DNA of 64,000 nt, taken from Deinococcus grandis. Lineage in GTDB: Bacteria > Deinococcota > Deinococci > Deinococcales > Deinococcaceae. The position numbers and the translations under genes were made by a program. The notes below the pieces were generated by a model. That model did no database searches. It had not been told where the DNA came from and saw only the letters and a program-made list of their open reading frames with translations. Below are positions 51,716 through 63,887 of the stretch, piece after piece. The stretch is from the NCBI RefSeq assembly GCF_001485435.1, contig NZ_BCMS01000002.1:152427-216426 (forward strand), read 5' to 3'. Numbering within the stretch: the stretch's first letter is position 1; each line of letters starts with the position of its first letter.

Positions 51716-53122
51716 TCAGCTCAGGTGCCTCATCGTCAGGGTCCGCAGTTGCCCCAGGATGCCCTGCACCTCGTCGGGACTCGGCGCTTCCACGTACAGC
51801 CGCACCACGGGTTCCGTTCCCGACGCGCGCACCATCCCGTACCCCCCGTCGAAGGCCAGCTTCACGCCGTCGAGGGTGATCACGTCCCGCACCGCGTGCG
51901 CGCCCAGGTGCGCGGTGTTCGCCACGTCGTCCATCAGCGCCGCGCGGTTCACCGGCCCCGGCAGGTGCAGGTCAATGCGGTCGTAGTGATGCCGGAAGTC
52001 CAGCAGCGCCTCGATCTGCCGGAACTGCTCGTCCAGCCCCAGCCCCGTCGCCGCGACCGTCTCCTGCAGCAGCAGCCCGTTCAGCAGCCCGTCCCGCTCG
52101 GGCACGTGGCCCTGCACGCCGATCCCGCCGGACTCCTCCCCGCCGATCAGCACCTGCCGCGCCGGGTCCGCCTCGCCCTCCAGGAAGTGATCGGTGATGT
52201 ACTTGAAGCCCACCGGGGTCTGCACGACCTCCAGCCCGTGATGCTGCGCCAGGCGCTCGATGATGCCGCTCGTGGACACCGTCCGCACCACCCGCCCCCG
52301 CAGCCCCCGCCGCGCGAGGTGATGCAGCAGCACCGCGAAGATCTGATGACTGTTGAAGAACGCCCCGCCGGCCAGCACCGCCCCGATACGGTCCGCGTCG
52401 CCGTCCGTGACCATCGCGAACGCCGGACCCGACACACCCCGCATGACCTGCGCGGTCGCCTCCAGATTCGCCCCGATCGGCTCGGGGTTCACCCCGCCGA
52501 ACAGCGGGTCCGGCGCCTGCCGCAGCCCGTGGAACGGCACGCCCAGGTGCTCCCGCGTGAACTGCTCGATCCAGCCGCCGGCCGCGCCGTGCATCGCGTC
52601 GTGGTACACCGGCAGGCCCGACGCGCGGATCGCCCCCGTGTCCACCAGCCCGGCCAGCGCCGACAGGTACGCCTCCCGCGCGCTGCCGTCCGTCAGCGAG
52701 CCCACAGCGCCCGCGGTCAGTGGCGTGTCGATGCGCGACTCCACCTCCTGCACGAGCGCGGGCGTGGCGCTCCCCCCGTACGGTCCCTTGAGCTTGTACC
52801 CCTGGTACTGACCGGGGTTATGACTCGCGGTGATCATCACGCCCCCGGCGTGCCCACCGTCCCGCGTCGCGTGCGACAGCGCCGGGGTGGGCGTCGGCCC
52901 GCCCAGCAGCGTCACGTCCAGACCCGAGTCCGCCAGGGTCCGCGCCGCCGCGCCCGCGAACGCCCCACCCAGGAAGCGCGTGTCGTGCGCCACCACCGCG
53001 CTGCGCCCGCCACCCGCCAGGAGTGCCGCTGCGTGCGCCTGCGCCACCCGCCGCACGTTCGCGAACGTGAACTCGTCGGCGATCACGCCGCGCCAGCCGT
53101 CCGTGCCGAAAGAGAGCTTCAT
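51716..53122 (-). CDS. manB: Phosphoglucomutase/phosphomannomutase
   Basis: A 468-residue alpha-D-phosphohexomutase: FGTDGWRGVIADEFTFANV at the start, phospho-serine S100 in MITASHNPGQYQGYKLKGPYGG, Mg-binding DGDADRIG, sugar loop GGEESGGIG and phosphate loop MVRASGTEPVVRLYVE. It converts mannose-6-P or glucose-6-P to the 1-phosphate. AGCGTA (TACGCT on the coding strand) lies 6 nt before the ATG, a leaderless start. Divergent from manC, so the two give mannose-6-P to GDP-mannose. Confidence 0.92.
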   Translation of the reverse strand: MKLSFGTDGWRGVIADEFTFANVRRVAQAHAAALLAGGGRSAVVAHDTRFLGGAFAGAAARTLADSGLDVTLLGGPTPTPALSHATRDGGHAGGVMITASHNPGQYQGYKLKGPYGGSATPALVQEVESRIDTPLTAGAVGSLTDGSAREAYLSALAGLVDTGAIRASGLPVYHDAMHGAAGGWIEQFTREHLGVPFHGLRQAPDPLFGGVNPEPIGANLEATAQVMRGVSGPAFAMVTDGDADRIGAVLAGGAFFNSHQIFAVLLHHLARRGLRGRVVRTVSTSGIIERLAQHHGLEVVQTPVGFKYITDHFLEGEADPARQVLIGGEESGGIGVQGHVPERDGLLNGLLLQETVAATGLGLDEQFRQIEALLDFRHHYDRIDLHLPGPVNRAALMDDVANTAHLGAHAVRDVITLDGVKLAFDGGYGMVRASGTEPVVRLYVEAPSPDEVQGILGQLRTLTMRHLS

Positions 53123-53212
53123 GCGCGCAGCGTACCCTCCCGGGCGCGCGCAACTGAATTCATTTCCACCCGCGTGACGACCCTGTCAGGCGCCGCGCGA
53201 CATAAGTGACCC

Positions 53213-54274
53213 ATGACCTTCTACCCCGTGATCCTGGCCGGCGGCAGCGGTGAACGGTTCTGGCCCCTGTCCCGCAAGAGCAAACCCAAGCAGTTCCTCA
53301 CGCTGGAAAGCAGCGGCCGCAGCCTCCTGCAGACCACCGCCGAGCGCCTCACCGCCGGGCAGGGCGGCCTGGAACGCCTGATGATCGTCACCGCCAACGA
53401 GCACCGCGGTCACGTCCTGGAACACCTGCCGGACCTGCCACTGGAGAACCTGCTCGTGGAACCCACCCCGCGCGACACGGCCGCCGCGATCCTGTACGGC
53501 GCGCTGACCGTCCACCGCGACGACCCGGACGCCGTCATGGGCGTCTTCCCCGCCGACCACCGCGTGGACGACCCGGACGCCTTCCACGCCGTCCTGGCCC
53601 GCGCCGTCGAGTACGCCCGCACCCACGACGCGCTCGTCACGCTGGGCATGACCCCCTCGTACCCCGCCACCGGCTACGGCTACATCGAACAGGGCGACGA
53701 GGACGGAGGCAGCGGCGTGTACCGCGTGCAGCGCTTCACCGAGAAACCCGACGCGGACCTCGCGCGGGACTTCCTGAACACCGGGCGGTACCTGTGGAAC
53801 TCCGGGATGTTCATCTGGCGCGCCGAGGTGATCCTGAACGCCTTCGAGACGCTGGTCCCCGAACTGTACGGCCCGATGCTCGAGGCGTCCAGGCAGCGCG
53901 GCGGGCTGCGGCACGTGTACCCGACCCTCCCGAAGATCAGCGTGGACTACGCCATCCTGGAACGCGCCCGGAACGTCGCCGTGATTCCCGCCAGTTTCGG
54001 CTGGGACGACCTGGGCGACTGGAACGCCCTGGAACGCCTGCTCAAGGGCGACGGTGGGAACGTCGCCGTGGGCCGCCACGTCAGCCTGGATACCGGCGGC
54101 GCGATCATGTACACCACGGGCGGCGAGGACCTGATCGCCACCATCGGCCTGGAGGACGTGGTCGTCGTGCGCGCCGGGGACGTGACCCTGGTCGTCCGCA
54201 AGGACCGCACGCAGGACATCAAGAAGGTCGTCGCGCAGCTCAAGGACAACCCGGAACTGGCCCGCTTCGCCTGA
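53213..54274 (+). CDS. manC: Mannose-1-phosphate guanylyltransferase
   Basis: A 353-residue nucleotidyltransferase: PVILAGGSGERFWPLSRKSKPKQFL is the GTP/Mg pyrophosphorylase signature, with VEPTPRDTAAAI, VFPADHRV, GYGYIEQGDE, FTEKPD and YLWNSGMFIWRAE. The C-terminal cupin isomerase domain of long ManC is absent, so it is the short single-function form. It makes GDP-mannose from mannose-1-P and GTP for glycans. The TGA stop is the first three bases of a dispersed repeat (54272-54424). Confidence 0.94.
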   Translation: MTFYPVILAGGSGERFWPLSRKSKPKQFLTLESSGRSLLQTTAERLTAGQGGLERLMIVTANEHRGHVLEHLPDLPLENLLVEPTPRDTAAAILYGALTVHRDDPDAVMGVFPADHRVDDPDAFHAVLARAVEYARTHDALVTLGMTPSYPATGYGYIEQGDEDGGSGVYRVQRFTEKPDADLARDFLNTGRYLWNSGMFIWRAEVILNAFETLVPELYGPMLEASRQRGGLRHVYPTLPKISVDYAILERARNVAVIPASFGWDDLGDWNALERLLKGDGGNVAVGRHVSLDTGGAIMYTTGGEDLIATIGLEDVVVVRAGDVTLVVRKDRTQDIKKVVAQLKDNPELARFA

Positions 54275-54424
54275 TACGGGACTCAAGTGATTCCACATCA
54301 TTCGGAGTCGCCCGGTGGCCCCCTCACCCTTCCGTCGCTTCGCTCCTCCCTCCCTCTCCCACACGGGGAGAGGGAAAAACGGAACGCGATCACGGTGCAA
54401 GCAAGTCAATTTAATCCCGTATGA
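54272..54424. repeat. 153-bp palindromic repeat (copy D) overlapping the manC stop
   Basis: Starts TGATACGGGACTCAA and ends TTTAATCCCGTATGA, the same type of ends as copies A-C with an extra G. The interior differs: it contains ccctcaccctt...cccctctccc-type C-rich stretch and ggggagaggg instead of the usual hairpin. The first three bases form the manC stop codon. Confidence 0.65.
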
Positions 54425-54444
54425 GGCGCGCACGATCAGGCTCA

Positions 54445-54476
54445 GGGGGCCACGGGGGAGAGCTCCGGTGGCCCCC
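54445..54476. terminator. Hairpin past the membrane GGDEF gene
   Basis: GGGGGCCAC and GTGGCCCCC form a 9-bp stem with a 14-nt loop, 74 bp past the GGDEF gene's stop. There is no clear T run on either side, so termination is less sure. Confidence 0.45.
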
Positions 54477-54549
54477 GCTTCGCTGGCCTGTCACCGCCGT
54501 TCAGAGCGGGTGCCGGGCGGTTCGTGAAGGAGGAAGACGGCCGTCCGGT

Positions 54550-55614
54550 TCAGTGACCTGCGGGGACGGGCGTGGAGTCCTCCGCGGCGTGCAGGTGCAC
54601 GCGGTTCTTGCCGCTGCGTTTGGCGCGGTACAGCGCCCGGTCGGCGCGGGCGAAGGCGTCCCGGAACGGTTCCCCGGCGGCCCAGTGCGTGCCCCCCAGG
54701 CTCAGCGTGACGTGCTGACCGGCCAGTGGGGTGGTGGCCACGGCGGCGCGCAGCGTTTCCCCCAGCGCCGCCGCGCCCCGCAGGTCGCCGGGGCTGACGA
54801 GCACGAATTCCTCGCCGCCCCAGCGGGCCAGCAGACTGCCGGGCGGCAGGTGTTCCTGCACGGTGCGGGCCAGCTGACGCAGCACGTCGTCGCCCATCGC
54901 GTGCCCGTGCGTGTCGTTCACGAGCTTGAAGTCGTCCGCGTCGAGCACCAGCAGGTTTTGCCCGGCGTGCGCCTGATCCTCGAACCCGCGGCGGTTGAGC
55001 AGCCCGGTCAGCGGGTCGTGCGTGGCGAGGTACGCGAGCAGATGCGCGCGCTCGACCACCTGTCCCAGCGTCTGGCGCATGACCACCCCGACGGCCAGCA
55101 GCGCGAACATGCCCAGGTTCACCCACTGCGTCAGCTGCCGCGTGCCGGGCGCCTCGCCGCTGAGCAGGTTCACCTCCAGCAGGTACGCGCCGAGCAGCAG
55201 GACCGCCAGACCCAGCGACCAGGCGGGCGGGAGGACCAGCAGCAGGCCCGTCACGATGAACAGCAGCACGCTGCCGAGCAGGTCCGCGTCCAGCGGCGCG
55301 CCGGGGTTCAGGGCGTACCCGATCAGGAAGTGCACGCCGCTGAGCAGCAGCAGCCCCGCGAAGATCCGCTCGGCGCGCGGGAGTCGCCGGGCGTCCTGCC
55401 AGACGAGCGCGGTCAGTACCGCGCCGCTCAGCATGACCGCGCCGTGCGTGACGGCCAGTCTAGTCGCGCCGGACCGGATCAGGTGCAGCAGCAGCAGGGT
55501 CAGTCCGGGCGCGGCGAACAGCAGGGCCAGCAGGTAACCGCGCAGTTTCACCCGTGTCACCTCGGCCGGTGGGCCGGTGGGTCGGGCGGAAGGTGCGGGT
55601 GGCGGTCTGGTCAT
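54550..55614 (-). CDS. Membrane-bound GGDEF diguanylate cyclase
   Basis: A 354-residue protein. Residues ~20-180 contain about six hydrophobic helices (YLLALLFAAPGLTLLLLHLI, GLLLLSGVHFLIGYAL, LLFIVTGLLLVLPPAWSLGLAVLLLGAYLL). The GGDEF domain follows: THDPLTGLLNRRGFEDQ, VLDADDFKLVNDTHGH, active site RWGGEEFVLVSP, ADRALYRAKRSGKNRV. It makes cyclic di-GMP in response to an unknown membrane signal. The inhibitory-site RxxD before GGEEF is not obvious (PPGSLLARWGGEEF). Stands alone. Confidence 0.9.
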   Translation of the reverse strand: MTRPPPAPSARPTGPPAEVTRVKLRGYLLALLFAAPGLTLLLLHLIRSGATRLAVTHGAVMLSGAVLTALVWQDARRLPRAERIFAGLLLLSGVHFLIGYALNPGAPLDADLLGSVLLFIVTGLLLVLPPAWSLGLAVLLLGAYLLEVNLLSGEAPGTRQLTQWVNLGMFALLAVGVVMRQTLGQVVERAHLLAYLATHDPLTGLLNRRGFEDQAHAGQNLLVLDADDFKLVNDTHGHAMGDDVLRQLARTVQEHLPPGSLLARWGGEEFVLVSPGDLRGAAALGETLRAAVATTPLAGQHVTLSLGGTHWAAGEPFRDAFARADRALYRAKRSGKNRVHLHAAEDSTPVPAGH

Positions 55615-55730
55615 GGCAGGCTCGTGCGCTCATGCTGGGCTGCGTCCTCTGACGGGAACCTGTCGTGCACGGCACGACCGGCCCGGTCAGGAGGACGCGT
55701 CCGGGCGACGCCGCCGGGTGGGACGGGGGA

Positions 55731-55800
55731 GCTCAGCCCGGCCGGTTCAGGACGGCCAGGGTCAGCCCGGCCGGGGTCAGCTCGGCCGGGGTCAGGTCGG
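55731..55800. repeat. 15-bp tandem repeat, about 4.5 copies
   Basis: Units such as gtcagcccggccggg, gtcagctcggccggg and ttcaggacggccagg follow each other with a 15-bp period. It lies between the start of the GGDEF gene and the end of the DUF808 gene. The plus-strand reading would give five-residue periods (SPAGV SSAGV), but no gene start supports it. Confidence 0.65.
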
Positions 55801-55817
55801 GACGCTGCTCCCTGACG

Positions 55818-56762
<945 letters not shown>

Positions 56763-57093
56763 GGGCGGGCTCCGGCAGTGGGGGTGAGGTGCAGCATTCC
56801 CGCCCAGCGTAGCAGGGGCGCGCGCCCGGACACCGCAGGATCAAGGCTTCGTGGGGATGCCGCCCGGGCGGGTCCCCGCGACTCCACTGCACTGTCCTTT
56901 GCCTGCCCAGACACCTGCGCGGCCTGTGTGGTCCGGGGTGTATCCTGGGGCATCGGACAATCAGGCTGTCGTTCTGCATGGATAACCGTCAGCCCGCCCC
57001 CCAGTTCGCACGTCAGGCGTCAACCATGCGCGGTGTCCTCCATCCGGAGGTGCGGCGCAGTGTCTGGTGAGTTCAACGGGAGGGAAAGCGGTG
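56763..57093. other. Intergenic region before the xdh operon
   Basis: 331 bp between divergent genes. TACGCT-like boxes for the leftward gene and a TATCCT box at 56941-56946 for the rightward one are present, but neither has a good -35. I found no palindrome like the candidate HucR operator at 17994-18009. Confidence 0.4.
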
Positions 57094-58499
57094 ATGGTGG
57101 AACTGACGATCAACGGAACGGCGCGGCAGCTGCCCAGCGCGGCGCACACGACGCTGCTGGGCGCGCTGCGCGCCGAGGGGCTGACCGGCTGCAAGGAGGG
57201 TTGCGCGGAGGGTGAGTGCGGCGCGTGCGCGGTGCTCGTCGCCCGCGCGGATGGTGAGGGCACGCGCTGGGAGAGCGTGAACGCCTGCCTGGCGCTGCTG
57301 CCCGCGCTGGACGGCGCGGAGGTCGTGACGAGCGAGGGCCTGGGCACCCCGCAGGACCTGCACCCCGCGCAGGAGGAACTGGCGGTGCGGGGCGGCTCGC
57401 AGTGCGGGTACTGCACGCCGGGCTTCGTGGTGAGCCTCGCGGCGGAGTACCTGCGGCCCGAGCGCACGCCGGGAGAGCACGGCGAGGCGAACGGCTTCGA
57501 CGTGCATTCGCTGAGCGGGAACCTGTGCCGCTGCACCGGGTACCAGCCCATCGTGGACGCCGCCCGCGCGCTGGGCACGCCCGTGGAGGGTGACCCGCTG
57601 GCGGCGCGGCAGTCACAGCCCGCCCCCAGTGCGCGCCCCACGCGGCTGGAGGCGGCAGACGGCACCTTCCACCGCCCCGCGACGCTGGCCGAGGCGCTGG
57701 CCCTGCTCGCCGCGCACCCGGACGCGCGCGTGCTCGCGGGCGGGACGGACTGGGGCGTGGACGTGAACCTGCGCCGTGCCCGCGCGTCCGTGACAGTTGC
57801 GGTGGACGCGCTGCCGGAACTCCGCGCCTTCGAGACTGGCGGGGACGTAATCCGCCTGGGTGCGGCCCTGACCCTCAGCGACCTGGAACGCCGCCTGGGG
57901 GACCGGGTGCCGCTCCTGCAGGCGTGGTTCCCGCAGTTCGCGTCGCGGCTGATCCGCAATTCCGCCACGCTGGGCGGGAACCTGGGGACCGCCTCGCCCA
58001 TCGGGGACAGCCCGCCGGTGCTGCTGGCACTGAACGCGGAGCTGGAACTCGTCGGGCCGGGCGGCGTGCGGGTCGTGCCGCTGCGCGACTACTTCACCGG
58101 GTACCGGCAGACGGTGCGCGCGCCAGGCGAGCTGATCCAGGCGGTGCGGATTCCCACGCCGCTGGCTCCCGTGACGGCGTTCCACAAGATCGCCAGGCGG
58201 CGCTTCGACGACATCTCCAGCGTGGCGGTCGGCTACGCCCTGCGGGTGGAGGGCGGCGTGGTCACGCAGGCCCGCATCGGGCTGGGCGGGGTGGCCGCCA
58301 CGCCCCTGCGCGCGTATGACGCCGAGGCGGCGCTGGAGGGGCAGCCGTGGACGGCCGACACCGCCCGGCGCGCCGCCCGCATCCTGGGCGGCACCGGCAC
58401 GCCCCTGAGTGACCACCGCGCCAGTGCCGGGTACCGCGCGGCGATGCTGGAGCAGAGCCTGCTGAAGTTCCACTGGGAGACCCGGGCGGAGGTGACGGC

Positions 58500-58503
<4 letters not shown>
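57094..58503 (+). CDS. xdhA: Xanthine dehydrogenase, [2Fe-2S]/FAD subunit
   Basis: A 469-residue fused small subunit. Residues 1-~165 hold two [2Fe-2S] clusters (GCKEGCAEGECGACAVLV, QCGYCTPGF, GNLCRCTGYQPI); residues ~185-469 bind FAD (AHPDARVLAGGTDWGVDVN, IRNSATLGGNLGTASPIGDSPPVLLAL, FHKIARRRFDDISSVAVG). It passes electrons from the Mo subunit to NAD+. ATG 57094 follows GGGAGGG; GTG 57091 is an alternative. First gene of xdhA-xdhB-orf-xdhC-guaD, all overlapping or touching. Confidence 0.95.
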
Positions 58504-60865
<2,362 letters not shown>

Positions 60866-60869
<4 letters not shown>

Positions 60870-61084
60870 CCGAAGCTGCCCTGCTCATCACGGCCCCCCT
60901 GCCCGCCAGCGCCCTGAGCGCCGCCGACCTCCAGTTCCTGCACGCCGACCTGCCCGTGGACGGCCCGCGCTTCCTGGAAGACGAGCAGTGGGACGCCGAC
61001 GCGCTGGCGCTGCTGGAATGGGACGCCGAACTGCCCCTGAGCCCGCAGGACCTGCTGCCGCTGGAATGGACCCGCACGCCCTGA
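60866..61084 (+). CDS. 72-residue acidic protein between xdhB and xdhC
   Basis: The ATG overlaps the xdhB stop (ATGA) and has AAGGAG at a good distance, so it is almost surely translated. The protein (MTEAALLITAPLPASALSAA ... LPLEWTRTP) is acidic, with LEDEQWDADALALLEWDAELPLSPQDLLPLEW giving several acidic Trp-containing repeats and no Cys. I do not recognise it. Its last 19 nt overlap the xdhC start. The position suggests a role in XDH assembly or cofactor handover. Confidence 0.75.
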
Positions 61085-61947
61085 GTCCGGGTGCGGGCGG
61101 CCCGGCGTGGCTCGCGGCCCTCACGCGGCTCTCCGCGCGGGGCGAGGCGGCCGTGCTCGTGACCGTCACGGCGGCGCGTGGGCACACGCCGCGCGAGGCG
61201 GGCGCACGGATGGTCGTCAGCCTCAGCGGTGCGTGGGGCAGCGTGGGCGGCGGGAACCTGGAGGCGACCGCTGCGGAACGCGCCCGCGCGCTGATCCGCG
61301 CGCAGGCCCAGGCCCCCGAGACGCTGACGCTGCGCCTGACCGACCGCGCCGCGAACGAGCACGGGCGGCAGTGCTGCGGCGGCGAGGTCACGCTGCACCT
61401 CGACCCCGTCCTGCACGCGCGCGCTCAGGTGGCCGTGTTCGGCGCCGGGCACGTCGGTCTGGAACTCGCGCGGCTGCTCGCCCGGCATCCGGTCGGGCTG
61501 CACCTGATCGATTCACGCGCCGCGCAGCTGACCCCCGAGCGCCTGCTGCCCCTGCAGGACGCCGAGGCGCACGTCACCGCGCACCACGCGCCCATCCCGG
61601 AACTCGTGCTGGAGGACCTGCCGCCCGGCACGCACGTGCTGATCCTCACGCACGACCACGCCGAGGACGCCGCGATCCTCGACGCGGCGCTGCGCCGCCC
61701 CGGCTCCTGCTTCCTGGGCCTGATCGGGTCGGGCGCCAAGTGGATCCGCTTCCAGGCGCAGTTGCGCGACCTGGGCCACAGCCCGGAGGCGCTGGCGCGG
61801 GTGACCTCCCCGATCGGCCTGCCCGAGCTGAACGCCGGACCTCACCGCAAGCACCCGGCGGTGATCGCGCTGAGTGTCGCTGCGCAGCTGCTTCCCTACC
61901 TCACGCCCACGCCGGACCTGACCCCGGCGCCCGAAAGGACCCCATGA
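61066..61947 (+). CDS. xdhC: XdhC, xanthine dehydrogenase Mo-cofactor maturation factor
   Basis: A 293-residue XdhC/CoxI protein: LLVTVTAARGHTPREAGARMVVSLSGAWGSVGGGNLE is the N-terminal domain, CCGGEV the conserved Cys pair, and VAVFGAGHVGLELARLLARHP a Rossmann-fold nucleotide site, ending in RFQAQLRDLGHSP and SPIGLPELN. The family binds the Mo cofactor, promotes its sulfuration and inserts it into XdhB. ATG 61066 lies inside the preceding small gene. Confidence 0.92.
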   Translation: MDPHALSPGAGGPAWLAALTRLSARGEAAVLVTVTAARGHTPREAGARMVVSLSGAWGSVGGGNLEATAAERARALIRAQAQAPETLTLRLTDRAANEHGRQCCGGEVTLHLDPVLHARAQVAVFGAGHVGLELARLLARHPVGLHLIDSRAAQLTPERLLPLQDAEAHVTAHHAPIPELVLEDLPPGTHVLILTHDHAEDAAILDAALRRPGSCFLGLIGSGAKWIRFQAQLRDLGHSPEALARVTSPIGLPELNAGPHRKHPAVIALSVAAQLLPYLTPTPDLTPAPERTP

Positions 61948-63236
61948 CCACGCTGTACCGCGCCACCTTCCTGCACACTCCCGAAAACCCCTTCACGCAC
62001 GCGGACGCGCTGCGCGCCGAATCCGACGGTGGCCTGCTCGTCGAAGGCGGCGTGATCCGCGCCCGTGGCGCGTTCGCGGACCTGCGCGCCGCGCACCCGC
62101 ACGCGCCCGTCACCGACCTGCGCGGCGGGTTGCTGCTGCCGGGCTTCATCGACACGCACGTGCACCTGCCGCAGGTCCGGGTGATCGGTGGGCTGGGCCT
62201 GCCGCTGCTGGACTGGCTGGACCAGTGCGCGCTGCCCGAGGAGGCCCGCATGGCCGACGTCGCCTACGCGCGCGGCGTCGCGCGGGACTTCACGCGCGGC
62301 CTGCTCGGGGCGGGCACCACGACCGCGCTGGTGTTCGGGTCGCATTTCGCCGGGGCGGTGGACGCCTTCTTCGAGGAGGCCGCGCAGACCGGCCTGCGCG
62401 CCGTGGCGGGCCTGGTCGTCAGCGACCGCCTGCTGCGGAACGAACTGCACACCACCCCCGAACGGGCCTACGCCGAGGGCAAGGTCCTGATCGACCGCTG
62501 GCACGGCGTGGGCCGCGCCCTGTACGCGGTGACGCCCCGCTTCAGCCTCTCGGCGTCCGAGGGCATCCTGGACGCCTGCGCCGCGCTGATGCGCGAACAG
62601 CCCGGCGTGCGCTTCACGAGTCACATCAACGAGAACACCCGCGAGATCGAGGTGGTCCGCGAGCTGTTCCCCGGCGCGCGCGACTACCTCGACACCTACG
62701 AGCGGGCCGGGCTGATCGGCCGCCACAGCGTCCTGGCGCACAACGTGCACCCCAGCGACCGGGAACTGGGCGTGATGGCCGCCGCGCGCTGCACGGCCGC
62801 GCACTGCCCGTGCAGCAACTCCGCGCTCGGCAGTGGGTTCTTCCCGCTGCGCCGCCACCTCGCTGCGGGCGTGCACGTGGCCCTGGGCAGCGACGTGGGC
62901 GGCGGCACCGGCTTCAGCCTCCTCAAGGAGGGCCTGCAGGCGCACTTCATGCAGAACCTCATGCCGGGCGGCGTGCCCCTGAGCCCCGCGCACCTGCTGT
63001 ACCTCGCCACGAAGGCGGGCGCCGAGGCGCTGGACCTGCCCGAGGTCGGCGCGTTCGAGCCGGGCCAGCAGTTCGACGCCCTGCACCTCGCGCCCGTGCC
63101 GGGCACGCCGCTGGACGCCGTGTTCCGCCACGCCGCCAGCCCCGAGCGCGCCCTGGCCGCCGCGTTCGCCACCGGCACCCCCGGCGACGTCGCGCAGGTC
63201 TGGATCGGCGGGGACGTGGCGCACACCCGCGCCTGA
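61944..63236 (+). CDS. guaD: Guanine deaminase
   Basis: A 430-residue amidohydrolase. Metal and substrate motifs: LLPGFIDTHVHLPQ (HxH), SHINENTREIE, AHNVHPSDREL, AHCPCSNSALGSGFFPLRR and GSDVGGGTGFSLL, all guanine-deaminase specific. It turns guanine to xanthine, the substrate of the XDH encoded just before; ATG overlaps the xdhC stop by 4 nt. With the pucL-uraH operon the window encodes guanine to allantoin. Confidence 0.95.
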   Translation: MTTLYRATFLHTPENPFTHADALRAESDGGLLVEGGVIRARGAFADLRAAHPHAPVTDLRGGLLLPGFIDTHVHLPQVRVIGGLGLPLLDWLDQCALPEEARMADVAYARGVARDFTRGLLGAGTTTALVFGSHFAGAVDAFFEEAAQTGLRAVAGLVVSDRLLRNELHTTPERAYAEGKVLIDRWHGVGRALYAVTPRFSLSASEGILDACAALMREQPGVRFTSHINENTREIEVVRELFPGARDYLDTYERAGLIGRHSVLAHNVHPSDRELGVMAAARCTAAHCPCSNSALGSGFFPLRRHLAAGVHVALGSDVGGGTGFSLLKEGLQAHFMQNLMPGGVPLSPAHLLYLATKAGAEALDLPEVGAFEPGQQFDALHLAPVPGTPLDAVFRHAASPERALAAAFATGTPGDVAQVWIGGDVAHTRA

Positions 63237-63249
63237 TCCCGATCCCACC

Positions 63250-63290
63250 GTGAGGCGCGCCCCCGGGTTGTCCCTGGGGGCGCGCCTCAC
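63250..63290. terminator. Terminator after guaD
   Basis: GTGAGGCGCGCCCCC and GGGGGCGCGCCTCAC form a perfect 15-bp stem with an 11-nt loop. No T tract follows, but its strength and place between convergent genes support a terminator. Confidence 0.75.
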
Positions 63291-63297
63291 GGACCGG

Positions 63298-63726
63298 TCA
63301 GGCGCCGGACCGGTCGGGCCAGCTGGGCGTGCGGCTTTCCCGCCAGAACGACACGAAGGCGTCCACCTGATCCACGAACTTCTGGAAGCTGTTGCTCTTG
63401 ACCATGTACGAACTGGCGTGCAGGGTGTACGCCCGGGCGACGTCACCCGGCTGGGAGGACGTGGAGAGCATCACGACCGGGATGGACAGCAGCGCCGGGT
63501 CGTCCTTGATGGCCTGCAGCACCTCGAAGCCCGACATGACCGGCATGTTCACGTCGAGGATCACCACGTCCGGCAGCGGCCCGCCGCGCAGTGCCCGCAG
63601 GGCCTCCTCGCCGCTGGCGCAGGTGCTGACGGTCAGGCGCTCGCCGTGCTCGGCGAAGACCTCCTGGGCGAGCATCAGGTCGGCGGGGTTGTCATCGACC
63701 AGCAGCACGCGGAACGGGCGGCTCAC
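63298..63726 (-). CDS. Single-domain response regulator (CheY/Rcp1-like)
   Basis: A 142-residue receiver: VLLVDDNPADLMLAQEVF, phospho-acceptor Asp in VVILDVNMPVMSG, VVMLSTSSQPGDVARAY, and the conserved Lys in SYMVKSNSFQKFVDQVDAFVSFW. The long form of the loop (PGDVARAYTLHASSYMVK) is like the Rcp1-type receivers that pair with phytochrome-like kinases. GTG 63726 (or TTG 63732) is the start. A TATACT box and an 11-codon upstream frame (63723-63758) precede it; its TGA overlaps the GTG. Confidence 0.88.
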   Translation of the reverse strand: MSRPFRVLLVDDNPADLMLAQEVFAEHGERLTVSTCASGEEALRALRGGPLPDVVILDVNMPVMSGFEVLQAIKDDPALLSIPVVMLSTSSQPGDVARAYTLHASSYMVKSNSFQKFVDQVDAFVSFWRESRTPSWPDRSGA

Positions 63727-63758
63727 GCGCAACCCCGGGGGAAGGACCAGTGACTCAT
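63723..63758 (-). CDS. Putative 11-codon leader ORF overlapping the response-regulator start
   Basis: ATG at 63758 stands 7 nt after TATACT (63771-63766) and reads MSHWSFPRGCA then TGA, which overlaps the GTG start of the regulator as GTGA. The regulator has no strong ribosome site, so translation may be coupled to this leaderless mini-ORF. Sequence-only inference. Confidence 0.35.
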   Translation of the reverse strand: MSHWSFPRGCA

Positions 63759-63887
63759 TCCCGCCAGTATACGAACTAGCGTGGGCGCGGCGCCGTGCGT
63801 TCCGGGGTGCCGCCGCCCCGGCTGCAAGAAAACTGCACGAGTGTTCCGGGTACGCTGCTGGAAACCCCGCACCGAAGGAGTGAACCC

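Noticed and set aside
55731..55800. Pentapeptide-repeat gene from the 15-bp tandem repeat
   Set aside because: The period equals five codons, but there is no start codon with context and the repeat is only about 4.5 units.
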